Origin: Planococcus sp. CPCC 101016
GTDB lineage: Bacteria; Bacillota; Bacilli; Bacillales_A; Planococcaceae
Reading direction: 5' to 3'
DNA: 64,000 bases
Assembly (NCBI RefSeq): GCF_007859295.1
Contig: NZ_VOHB01000002.1
Location: 1,613,624 to 1,677,623 of the forward strand
Shown: positions 43,395-51,209 of the stretch, in pieces
Layout of the letters: the number at the start of each line of letters is the position of its first letter
Position numbering within the stretch: position 1 is the first letter of the stretch
The notes under the pieces: generated by a model
The model's input: only the letters and a program-made list of their open reading frames with translations
Databases searched by the model: none
Told to the model about the DNA's origin: nothing
Program-made: the position numbers and the translations under genes

Positions 43395-44252
43395 ATGAGA
43401 CTATTCAATAATATAGATTTAGCAAGAGAAATAGAAAACATTAAAATAAAAGGAACAAAAGAATATATTGTTAATCGGAAAAAAATATCTCCCATATATA
43501 CTGGAGATTATTTGGCGCTGCATGGAAAAGGTTATGTTTTTAGCATGGAGAAATACTTTTTTAGTGTAGGCTTTGGATTAAAAGAGGAAGTTTCATCATC
43601 TGACATTAAACTTATAGAAAACTTTGTGCTTAACAAGAATATATTGCCATGTCCTCGTGTGCATTTTGAGGTGACTCCATATAGTGATCCGCTATTTCTG
43701 ACAATAATTCAGGAAAAAGGCTATACGCTTGATCACTTTTTATCAGTTTGGGTACTTGATTTAGAGGCGTGGGCACCAACCGATACCAGTTTTAAGAGCG
43801 ATGAAGTTTCAATTATAAGAGTAGCGACAAATCAAGCGTATGAATGGGCAAAAACGGTGGCATCAGGTATTGCCGAAGATAATACTGCAACAGAAGATTC
43901 TATAGAATCGATAAGGTGTTTTTTTAATGTCCCTGATACCGAAGCTTTTTTATTAAAGGATAATGACCAAAGTGTCGCAGGTGGCTTTTTAATGCTGAAC
44001 GGTCAGCTTGGAGAATTGTTTCTCACCAGTACGATCCATTCTCATAGAGGCATGGGATATCAGAATTTACTGATTGAAGAAAGAATAAAATATGCAAAAT
44101 CCAGAGGATGCACGTATTTGACAGTCACTACAAAACCTAATAACACCTCAGCAAGAAACATGGAGAGGAATGGTTTTAAATTAGGATATAACAAAGCAAT
44201 TATGAAAAGTCCTTTGTTGAACTCTGCGAAGCATGAGGGTGAATTCAATTAA
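43395..44252 (+). CDS. GNAT-family N-acetyltransferase
   Basis: The 285-residue protein has a C-terminal GNAT domain (about 135-280) with the acetyl-CoA loop HSHRGMGYQNLLIEERIKYA (motif A, R/QxxGxG/A-like) and the TKPNNTSARNMERNGFKLGY end of motif B. The N-terminal ~130 residues are a separate, degenerate GNAT-like half. Substrate unknown. ATG after GTAGGTGGGGAA. It stands alone inside the island. Confidence 0.8.
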   Translation: MRLFNNIDLAREIENIKIKGTKEYIVNRKKISPIYTGDYLALHGKGYVFSMEKYFFSVGFGLKEEVSSSDIKLIENFVLNKNILPCPRVHFEVTPYSDPLFLTIIQEKGYTLDHFLSVWVLDLEAWAPTDTSFKSDEVSIIRVATNQAYEWAKTVASGIAEDNTATEDSIESIRCFFNVPDTEAFLLKDNDQSVAGGFLMLNGQLGELFLTSTIHSHRGMGYQNLLIEERIKYAKSRGCTYLTVTTKPNNTSARNMERNGFKLGYNKAIMKSPLLNSAKHEGEFN

Positions 44253-44360
44253 GTAAAACACAAATCACAACTTCCAAATAATTACTCATAAAAGAGGTTA
44301 CATCTCAGAAATTACAGGAAGGAGAGGAGTATTAAATTTAGCTTCTTCCTTCTTGTGGTG

Positions 44361-44383
44361 GTTTAAGTGTACTTTTACGAACG
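44361..44383. repeat. Dispersed palindrome, family B, copy 4 (partial left arm)
   Basis: GTTTAAGTGTACTTTTACGAAC: the right arm is intact, the left arm shortened. It lies at the left edge of the gene fragment that follows. Confidence 0.7.
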
Positions 44384-44648
44384 CTTTTCTGCTCAGATTT
44401 ATTTAGCTTTCATTTTGCTCTGTTGGTATATTCAAGTGGAGTGGGGAATCCTGCCAGACGGCGACTTAACCGATAAGGACTACAAGGAATGCGGAAGCCT
44501 ACTGCGCGAATTAACTGATTTTGGACTGAGAAAATACAGGAGCCGTCCTGACTTCTTATGGACTTTTGGATACATGATCTCTTTGTTTCCTGAAGTTTTT
44601 GTCGATTCACATGATGAAGAGGCAGAAATGAAAGGGATAGAGATGTAA
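44384..44648 (+). pseudogene. Internal fragment of an immunity-like protein gene
   Basis: The frame contains a well-preserved protein segment: WYIQVEWGILPDGDLTDKDY, LRKYRSRPDFLWTFGYMISL, FPEVFVDSHDEEAEMKG. This is the middle of a family I have seen as small stand-alone genes beside toxin genes in Bacillus. Here it has no start or ribosome site of its own: the left end runs into palindrome copy 4 and the right end stops where hairpin repeat family A begins (44642). The gene appears cut at both ends by repeats. Confidence 0.6.
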
Positions 44649-44676
44649 CTTAATATGAACTAAGCTACATTTAAAA
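44642..44676. repeat. Hairpin repeat, family A, copy 4
   Basis: GATGTAACTTA (44642-44652) pairs with TAAGCTACATT (44661-44671). It overlaps the stop of the gene fragment to its left. Confidence 0.75.
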
Positions 44677-44701
44677 CTAAGAAAATAAAGGCGATGAAAG
44701 C

Positions 44702-45186
44702 ATGAAATGGGAAGATAAATAATTGCAGAGAAAGCATTAAAATGCCTGCTTATCGGAAGTCAAATTGATGGAGTTAGATTTGGTTCAGGACCAGGAATGA
44801 TTTACATCTATTTTGCTCATTATTCTGACCAAGATCCGGGAATCATATGACTTCTGATTGAAAACAAAAAAGTGGCCGTATTTGCCAATCTGGAGCAATT
44901 GAAAATGGCTTCCAAAGAAAATTTGAAAGAACTGGACGATAAAGAATCGTTTCAGCTGTTTTTGGAAAACAGAAGAGAAAAAGTGAAAGTCGTTTGGTTA
45001 GGGTCCGAATCTCCAAATTTATGTATATTGCTCGAATCCGGAAAAGTGTTATATGTAAATGGAGAAGATGAAAACTATGAATGCTGGCAAATTGGAGACG
45101 GTTACGGCTATGTAGCAAATGAATGGTTAGTTGTTGCTGTACCAGGAAATGCAATAGCTGTATGGAGTCCTGAAGAGTTAATATGA
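44702..45186 (+). pseudogene. DUF6188-like small protein gene with a frameshift and a nonsense codon
   Basis: ATG 44702 gives MKWEDK then stop; shifting one base gives IIAEKALKCLLIGSQIDGVR and FGSGPGMIYIYFAHYSDQDP up to TGA at 44848; the same frame continues LLIENKKVAVFANLEQLKMA to the natural end IAVWSPEELI. The TGA replaces a sense codon (TGG would fit). The (L)IGSxIDxVxFG opening and the VPGNAIAVWSPEE end resemble DUF6188-type immunity-like proteins; the family name is from memory. A frame from GTG 44872 could still make the second half. Confidence 0.65.
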
Positions 45187-45230
45187 GGCTTCTTATGATA
45201 AGAAAAAACTAGATGGAACATTATACTAAT

Positions 45231-45246
45231 TAAGTTACATTTAAAA
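45231..45246. repeat. Hairpin repeat, family A, half copy
   Basis: TAAGTTACATTTAAAA follows the decayed gene; its left arm is degenerate. Confidence 0.55.
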
Positions 45247-45330
45247 AAGCCAGACAAGGGGTTTTGCCCTTAGCCTGGTCTATATCGTTACTCTTCATTA
45301 TTCTCATTTATCGTGGAGGAACTTACGTTT

Positions 45331-45361
45331 AAAAGCCCTATTAGCAATGAAAGGCTTTTTG
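45331..45361. terminator. Terminator of the 77-residue small gene (locus 2)
   Basis: AAAAGCC (45331-45337) pairs with GGCTTTT (45353-45359); usable on the - strand for the gene at 45431. Confidence 0.6.
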
Positions 45362-45430
45362 TGTGCAGGCACCGGCAATAGAGTAAGACACGTAGTGTAA
45401 TCTACGAGAACGTGGTGCTTTGCAAGGACA

Positions 45431-45664
45431 TCAGTTGGCTTTATCCGCGTGGATTTTTTCATAGAGTGCCTTGGCTGCTTCATCGACAGACGTATAATGG
45501 TTGATCTGTTGAGTGGCACTGGATATCACTTCGAGTATGAATGTATCTTTTATACAGTTCACCCGTAGAACCTCTCCCTCGCCAACCGTGAAAGAATGGC
45601 TGATGGAAGAAGTGTTGAAATCACACGAAAGTTGCAAAAGATTCTTAATGTGTTCGTACTTCAT
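45431..45664 (-). CDS. Small paralogous protein, family X, member 3 (locus 2)
   Basis: The 77-residue product is the counterpart of 31059-31292: HIKNLLQLSCDFNTSSISHS, FTVGEGEVLRVNCIKDTFIL, and the YTSVDEAAKALYEKI helix. It lies in the same order and orientation as in locus 1. Function unknown. Confidence 0.75.
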   Translation of the reverse strand: MKYEHIKNLLQLSCDFNTSSISHSFTVGEGEVLRVNCIKDTFILEVISSATQQINHYTSVDEAAKALYEKIHADKAN

Positions 45665-45769
45665 CCTAATCGCGCTCTTTCTGTTTGTGACTTAGTGGTT
45701 TCATCTCAATATGCTATGAGATGTCGATATATAAATTTTACCCTTTTCAAGGGGTCTTTAATCAAAAAA

Positions 45770-45789
45770 ACTCCTGAAGACTCAGGAGT
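45770..45789 (-). terminator. Terminator of the 80-residue small gene (locus 2)
   Basis: On the - strand ACTCCTGA pairs with TCAGGAGT, followed by TTTTTTTGATT, the same as in locus 1. Confidence 0.88.
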
Positions 45790-46024
45790 TTAGGGTCAAA
45801 TCATGAGAAGCGATAAACTCCCCGATATAATTAGCTGTTTCTTCAATTGAATCGTTTTGAATAACCTCTTGCGTTTGGGAATTGGTAATTTCGAATGTGT
45901 ATGTTCCGATTAAACAACGAATGGACAGGCTGGTGCCGTCTTCGGCCGTAAAGACTTGGTTGATTTTAACCGTATTGTATCTATGCATCGTTTCAAGAAA
46001 AACCATAATGCCGTTGTTTTTCAT
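45782..46024 (-). CDS. Small paralogous protein, family X, member 4 (locus 2)
   Basis: The 80-residue product (MKNNGIMVFLETMHRYNTVK, INQVFTAEDGTSLSIRCL) is nearly identical in its middle to 31401-31643. The leader before ATG is also conserved, including the TTTCC..GGAAA arms and CGACTTTTCTTAGTCA. Confidence 0.78.
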   Translation of the reverse strand: MKNNGIMVFLETMHRYNTVKINQVFTAEDGTSLSIRCLIGTYTFEITNSQTQEVIQNDSIEETANYIGEFIASHDLTLNS

Positions 46025-46175
46025 ATGCGGAATCTCCTTTCCTATTATGGAAAGTGACTAAGAAAAGTCGGGAAGAATCCATCTGCTTATTGATGGTAAG
46101 CATAACACAAAAGTATAGTGCTTGATAACTATATAGTTTTTTCTACTTAGTTATCTGTTTACAATTCCATTAACA

Positions 46176-46706
46176 TTGCAACTTAATGCACGGTTACTGC
46201 CTATGGATTGTGGTGAGCTTTCCGAGGAGCCTTTCCAAGAAGTGTTAGAGTCTTGTAAATGTGGAACCACAGACGGTGGTGGAACCATGCTACGGCCAAC
46301 AGGTGAAATGGAGTTTTCCGATATAGAAATACTTCTTAAAGACAATAATGTAGAAAATGTTAATAAACTATTACAAATTATCGATATAATTGGCGTACCA
46401 AGGGGTTCTTTTCTGAGAGCGGATGGTTTCGAACAATCTGTTGGAACGCTTGAAGGTTTAGCACTTTATTTAAACGGGACAGAATTGTCAGAAGAAGTGT
46501 ATCAAAACAGTGATATAAATTGTGTGATTGAAAGATTTGACAAAGGGCTCGATGGTTCTGGGTGTTTTTAAAGCCATTGGGAAGGCCCAGAAAATACAGC
46601 TTTGTATTTTTACGGCAGTTCATTTGAAGAAATGAGGCAAAGAATGACTTCTTTTCTATCCGAATATCCACTTTGCCAAAAGTGTAGACTAGAACAAATT
46701 GCATAA
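46176..46706 (+). pseudogene. Immunity-like protein gene with one in-frame stop (TAA 46569)
   Basis: The frame reads DCGELSEEPFQEVLESCKCG, TTDGGGTMLRPTGEMEFSDI, VPRGSFLRADGFEQSVGTLE, GLALYLNGTELSEEVYQNSD and INCVIERFDKGLDGSGCF, then TAA, then continues without a shift SHWEGPENTALYFYGSSFEE and ends PLCQKCRLEQIA. The second half is as protein-like as the first, so one nonsense mutation split an otherwise whole gene. The start (TTG 46176) lacks a clear ribosome site, so the N-terminus may also be lost. Confidence 0.7.
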
Positions 46707-47300
46707 TAAATAAAATCATCTTAGTCAACTAATGATTGTGCTATTTTAACAAGTAAATTTATTAAACAAGAACTTCCCTAAATTAGGCAGTTTTATTTTT
46801 TATAAGTATTATCAACATTAAGCTTTAACAGAGCAAAGAGATAAAAATGGTAAACGGCACTTCTCGCATAACGGAATCTTAATAAGAAATATCTTTAGGC
46901 CATCACTGCTGCAGGTACAGGTTCTGGATATGGAACGCCACTTGGAAGTGCAAGAAGTGGTGAACTGGAACAGGCACTGCCCTAAGATCTATTAACTATT
47001 AAATAAGCAATGCGTACAAGAAGTTCATTCTTGTGCGTTTTTTTTTTCGGATAAATCTAAAAATAAGGATTTAGGGAGAGCAATTATATTTGAAGTAGTT
47101 ACACATTAACTAGTGTTCTAGTAGATGAAGAATCTGATCATTTTACTGGTTGATACATACATATCTCCTGTTTTATTAAAATGGTAAAAGTTATACATAC
47201 GTATAACTTTTAATTAAAATTTGTTGAAAAAGCTTAATTAACAGTATTTCTGGCGAATATTTTAAAGAAAATAGAATACAAAACATTGTTAAATTTTTTG
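46707..47300. other. Gene-free stretch with a possible protein tail and an operator palindrome
   Basis: A short frame after a stop, 46900-46986, reads AITAAGTGSGYGTPLGSARS, GELEQALP, stop, and may be the end of a lost gene; no family is recognised. AAAAGTTATAC (47186-47196) and GTATAACTTTT (47201-47211) form a perfect 11-base inverted repeat centred on ATAC, which could be an operator for the downstream sugar locus. Confidence 0.4.
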
Positions 47301-47345
47301 TTGCAATATGTAAGCGCTTGCTTTATGATAAACGTACGTACAAAT
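47301..47345 (+). promoter_or_regulatory. Promoter of the sugar ABC operon with cre and AraR-like box
   Basis: TTGCAA (47301-47306), 17 bases, TATGAT (47324-47329). The spacer is filled by ATGTAAGCGCTTGCTT (47308-47323), a full match to the Bacillus cre consensus WTGNAANCGNWNNCW for CcpA. Just after the -10, AAACGTACGTACAAATT (47330-47346) has the TACGTACAAAT wording of AraR-type boxes. The gene starts about 180 bases downstream. Confidence 0.8.
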
Positions 47346-47525
47346 TAGAAAATTCTAAATATTCAGTAAAGGAGTTGGTAAATCTCGCTACTCATATATA
47401 ACTTTGAAGATTATGGTTTTTACCACTCGCAAAACTAGAAATTTGTTTCAGGCGGAATTTACAAGCCAGTATTTTATTAAATTTTAAATAAAAACTCAAC
47501 ACACAAACAAAAAGGGGGAAATGAA

Positions 47526-48533
47526 ATGAAAACTTTGTTCAAATCGAAATTATTCTTATTGTTGGCTATTTCGGTAATGCTGCTATTAACGGGATGTGGA
47601 TCAGATACAACCACAGGGTCCAGTGAGGCAAACGCAGGTTCAGGTGGATCTGACAAACTGACGATCGGGTTTTCACAAGTGGGGGCTGAAAGTGAATGGA
47701 GAACAGCTAATACAGAATCAGTTAAAAGTGCCATTACAGATGCAGGGCATGAATTGAAGTTTTCGGATGCTCAGCAAAAACAAGAAAACCAATTGAAAGC
47801 AATTCGCGATTTCATCGCACAGGATGTAGATGCAATCGTATTTTCCCCAGTAGTGGAAACGGGCTTTGAAACGGTTTTGCAGGAAGCTAAAACTGCAGGC
47901 ATTCCGGTATTCTTGGCTGACCGTGCAGTGGATATTCAAGACGATTCACTTTGGACATCGTTTATCGGATCGGATTTCGTTGAAGAAGGACGTAAAGCTG
48001 GCAATTGGCTCGTTGAAGAATACAAAGATATAGAAGGCGATGTAAATATCGTGGAATTGCAAGGGACGGTCGGATCTGCTCCAGCAATCGACCGCAAAGA
48101 AGGATTTGAAGAAGTATTGGCTGACCACCCTAAATTTAAAATCATCAAAACTCAAACCGGTGATTTTACAAGATCTAAAGGGAAAGAAGTTATGGAAGCA
48201 TTCTTAAAAGATAAGGGAGAAGATATCGATGTTTTATTCTCTCATAATGATGACATGGCTATCGGAGCAATTCAGGCGATTGAAGAATTTGGTTTAGCAC
48301 CTGCTGAAGACATTACCATTATCGGTGTCGATGGTGTCAAAGGGGCGTTCGAAGCAATGGCTGATGGGAAAATGAATGTGACAGTGGAATGTAATCCGTT
48401 GTTCGGAGAGCAGCTTGTTGAAATCATTGAGACACATTTGGCTGGTGAAGAAGTGGAAAAACGCATTGCAGTAGAAGAGGGCGTTTACACAATGGATCAG
48501 GCGGAAGAGCTATTGCCGGAACGTAAATATTGA
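47526..48533 (+). CDS. Sugar ABC transporter substrate-binding lipoprotein, YtfQ-like
   Basis: The 335-residue protein has a lipoprotein signal with lipobox LLTGC (Cys24), a short Gly/Ser linker and a periplasmic-binding type 1 domain. The start of the mature part, LTIGFSQVGAESEWRTANTE, and KQENQLKAIRDFIAQDVDAI, VELQGTVGSAPAIDRKEGF, TQTGDFTRSKGKEVMEAF closely follow E. coli YtfQ, which binds galactofuranose. An arabinose or other furanose/pentose ligand is equally possible, given the AraR-like regulator. RBS AAAGGGGGAA. Confidence 0.87.
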   Translation: MKTLFKSKLFLLLAISVMLLLTGCGSDTTTGSSEANAGSGGSDKLTIGFSQVGAESEWRTANTESVKSAITDAGHELKFSDAQQKQENQLKAIRDFIAQDVDAIVFSPVVETGFETVLQEAKTAGIPVFLADRAVDIQDDSLWTSFIGSDFVEEGRKAGNWLVEEYKDIEGDVNIVELQGTVGSAPAIDRKEGFEEVLADHPKFKIIKTQTGDFTRSKGKEVMEAFLKDKGEDIDVLFSHNDDMAIGAIQAIEEFGLAPAEDITIIGVDGVKGAFEAMADGKMNVTVECNPLFGEQLVEIIETHLAGEEVEKRIAVEEGVYTMDQAEELLPERKY

Positions 48534-48554
48534 TAAATAAAGACTAAGGAATGG

Positions 48555-48640
48555 AGCTGTTTCAATTTCAGAGCAATGTTATGTTATCTGGCCACTAACT
48601 AACATAATGTGTCTGAGGTTGAGGCGGCTCTGTTTTATTT
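48555..48640 (+). terminator. Long interrupted hairpin between binding-protein and ATPase genes
   Basis: AGCTGTTTCAATTTCAGA (48555-48572) pairs with TCTGAGGTTGAGGCGGCT (48612-48629), with G-U pairs, and an inner ATGTTATGTTA / TAACATAATGT stem sits at its tip; TGTTTTATTT follows. It probably acts as a partial terminator or RNase barrier so that more binding protein than ATPase is made. Confidence 0.65.
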
Positions 48641-48667
48641 GTAGCCATAAAACGGGAGGGTGGAAAT

Positions 48668-50179
48668 ATGGAAACTAAACAGCCGGTAGTAGAGATGAAG
48701 GGAATTACAAAAACGTTTCCAGGTGTAAAAGCTTTGTCAAATGTTGATTTAAGACTATATGCAGGGGAAGTTCATGCTTTGATGGGCGAAAATGGCGCCG
48801 GTAAATCCACTTTAGTGAAGGTTTTAACCGGAGTCTACCCATATGATGAAGGAATTACCGAGCTCGAAGGACGCGAGTTTAAAGTGGACACACCATTGGA
48901 AGCTCAGGAAATGGGAATAAGTACAGTGTATCAAGAAGTAAACTTATGCTCCAATCTATCGGTAGTTGAAAACATTTTTATCGGTCGTGAAATCATGAAA
49001 GGAGGGAAAATCGATTGGAAAGAAATGAATCAGCGTGCAGTGGAAGTATTGGCACGACTGCATTTGAATATAGATGTTTCAAAACAATTGTCTTCTTTTT
49101 CAGTCGCAATCCAGCAAATGGTGGCAATAGCCCGTGCGCTGAATGTTTCTGCGAAAGTACTTATTCTAGATGAACCGACTTCAAGTTTGGATGCAAACGA
49201 AGTAAAGCAATTGTTTGCCATAATGGAGAAACTCAGAGATGAAGGACTTGCACTTATTTTTATTAGCCACTTTCTTGATCAAGTTTATGAGATATCAGAC
49301 CGCATTACTGTTTTAAGAAATGGGGAGTGCATCGGGGAATACATGACGGCAGATCTTCCTAGGCTAGAACTGGTTTCTAAAATGATCGGTAAAGAACTCA
49401 ATAATTTTGAGTCGATTGCACAAAAAAATGAAGAAAAAGAAGACGATGGAGACGTATTGCTAGAGGCAGAAAAAGTTTTTAAAAAAGGAAGTATACAAGC
49501 TTTTAACTTGAAAATTCGCCGCGGCGAAATAGTGGGTCTCGCTGGTTTATTGGGATCTGGAAGAACTGAACTGGCCCGTCTGTTATTTGGTGCTGACAAA
49601 GCAGATAGTGGAAAAATCACATTCAAAGGACGCAAAGTGGCGCTTTCATCTCCGCAAAAAGCCATTTCAAATGGAATAGCCTTCAGCTCTGAGAACAGAA
49701 AAAAGGAAGGAATCATTGCGGATTTGACGATTCGGGAAAACATGATGCTGGCCATACAGGCAAGAAAAGGTTGGTTTAACTACATTTCCAAGAAGAAGCA
49801 AAATGTCATTGTGAAAACGTACATTGACTTGCTGAATATCAACCCGCCCAATCCTGAACAGTTGATCAAAAATCTAAGTGGTGGAAATCAGCAAAAAGTA
49901 CTTTTGGCAAGGTGGCTGATTACGAATCCGGAGTTGCTGATACTGGATGAACCGACACGAGGAATCGACATTGGCGCTAAAGGTGAAATTCAAAAATTGA
50001 TGCTTAAGTTAAGTGAAGAAGGGATGTCCATCGTCTTTATTTCAGCAGAATTGGAAGAGATACTCAGAACCTGCCAAAAAATTGTAGTCATGAGAGATCA
50101 TGAAAAAGTCGCGGAAATTCAAAACGATACAAATGTGACACAGCAAAGCATTATGAAGAAAATGGCCGGAGGGATGTGA
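48668..50179 (+). CDS. Sugar ABC transporter ATPase, two-domain (YtfR/RbsA type)
   Basis: The 503-residue protein has two ABC cassettes. Cassette 1 has Walker A GENGAGKST (about 40-48), a variant signature and Walker B VLILDEPTSSLD; cassette 2 has the degenerate P-loop GLLGSGRTEL usual in this family, signature LSGGNQQKV and LLILDEPTRGIDIG. It powers the importer whose permeases follow. RBS GGGAGGGTGG. Confidence 0.93.
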   Translation: METKQPVVEMKGITKTFPGVKALSNVDLRLYAGEVHALMGENGAGKSTLVKVLTGVYPYDEGITELEGREFKVDTPLEAQEMGISTVYQEVNLCSNLSVVENIFIGREIMKGGKIDWKEMNQRAVEVLARLHLNIDVSKQLSSFSVAIQQMVAIARALNVSAKVLILDEPTSSLDANEVKQLFAIMEKLRDEGLALIFISHFLDQVYEISDRITVLRNGECIGEYMTADLPRLELVSKMIGKELNNFESIAQKNEEKEDDGDVLLEAEKVFKKGSIQAFNLKIRRGEIVGLAGLLGSGRTELARLLFGADKADSGKITFKGRKVALSSPQKAISNGIAFSSENRKKEGIIADLTIRENMMLAIQARKGWFNYISKKKQNVIVKTYIDLLNINPPNPEQLIKNLSGGNQQKVLLARWLITNPELLILDEPTRGIDIGAKGEIQKLMLKLSEEGMSIVFISAELEEILRTCQKIVVMRDHEKVAEIQNDTNVTQQSIMKKMAGGM

Positions 50180-50180
50180 C

Positions 50181-51209
50181 ATGATGAAATCCAAATTATT
50201 CTGGCCGATCATCGTATTGGTCAGCATCTTATGCATCAATTTGTTTTTCGACCCAAGTTTTTTCTCGATCGAAGTCAGAGGCGGCCATTTCACCGGAAGT
50301 CTTGTGGACATCGCAAATCGCGTAACTCCTCTGCTGTTGATTTCAATTGGAATGACACTCGTTATTGCAACAAAAGGCATCGATTTGTCGGTGGGTTCAA
50401 TAGTTGCCATGTCTGGCGCTATGGCAGCATTCGTCGTCGGACGACCTGGAATTTCTGACGATAGCCTGGCTCCGTTATTTTTGGCTATTGCCCTTTCGAT
50501 CGGTTTGGCTCTATTGGTAGGATTATGGAATGGTGCTTTAGTTTCCCGTGTCGGAGTTCAGCCCATTGTGGCAACTTTAATCTTGATGATCGCTGGACGC
50601 GGAATAGCTCAATTGATTACAAATGGTCAGATTACGACAATCTACTATGAACCGTACGCGTTTATAGGGGCTGGATATTTGTTTATGGTGCCTTTTTCAA
50701 TCTACATAGCAGCAGCTGTATTTATTCTGGCTGTTCTGCTAACCCGAAAAACAGCAATCGGTTTATTTATTGAATCGGTTGGAGCGAATCCTGAAGCCAG
50801 CCGTTTAGCAGGACTCAATTCAAAAAATATTATTTTGATGGTTTATGTATTTTCAGGTTTATGTGCCGGCATCGGCGGCCTTATCTTAAGTTCGAATGTA
50901 GCAGCAGCAGATGGCAATAACGCAGGGCTTTATTACGAGTTGGATGCGATATTAGCAGTTGTGATTGGTGGAACCACACTTATGGGTGGGCGATTCTTCC
51001 TCATGGGCACTGTCATTGGCGCATTGATCATTCAATCTTTGACTACTACGATTTATTCGATTGGCATACCTCCAGAAGTTAATCTGGTTGTCAAAGCGGT
51101 TGTCGTATTGATCGTTTGTCTTCTCCAGTCTCCGGAATTTAGAAAGAAATTCACACGAGTGCTTACATTCAAAAAAATGACTAAAAAAGAGGGAGTGGCT
51201 CAGCCGTGA
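50181..51209 (+). CDS. Sugar ABC transporter permease 1 (YtfT-like)
   Basis: The 342-residue RbsC/AraH-family permease has about ten hydrophobic helices with TPLLLISIGMTLVIATKGID, LSVGSIVAMSGAMAAF near the N-terminus and ELDAILAVVIGGTTLMGGRF near the C-terminus, the typical EAA-like loop. The ATG lies one base past the ATPase stop; RBS GGAGGG is within the ATPase gene end. Confidence 0.92.
   Translation: MMKSKLFWPIIVLVSILCINLFFDPSFFSIEVRGGHFTGSLVDIANRVTPLLLISIGMTLVIATKGIDLSVGSIVAMSGAMAAFVVGRPGISDDSLAPLFLAIALSIGLALLVGLWNGALVSRVGVQPIVATLILMIAGRGIAQLITNGQITTIYYEPYAFIGAGYLFMVPFSIYIAAAVFILAVLLTRKTAIGLFIESVGANPEASRLAGLNSKNIILMVYVFSGLCAGIGGLILSSNVAAADGNNAGLYYELDAILAVVIGGTTLMGGRFFLMGTVIGALIIQSLTTTIYSIGIPPEVNLVVKAVVVLIVCLLQSPEFRKKFTRVLTFKKMTKKEGVAQP

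Noticed and set aside
45304-45519. 71-codon - strand frame below the 77-residue gene
   Set aside because: Contains the terminator hairpin and overlaps a better gene in another phase.
31005-47211. Many hairpins in the island as a possible CRISPR array
   Set aside because: Copies are far apart, not regularly spaced, and no cas genes are present.
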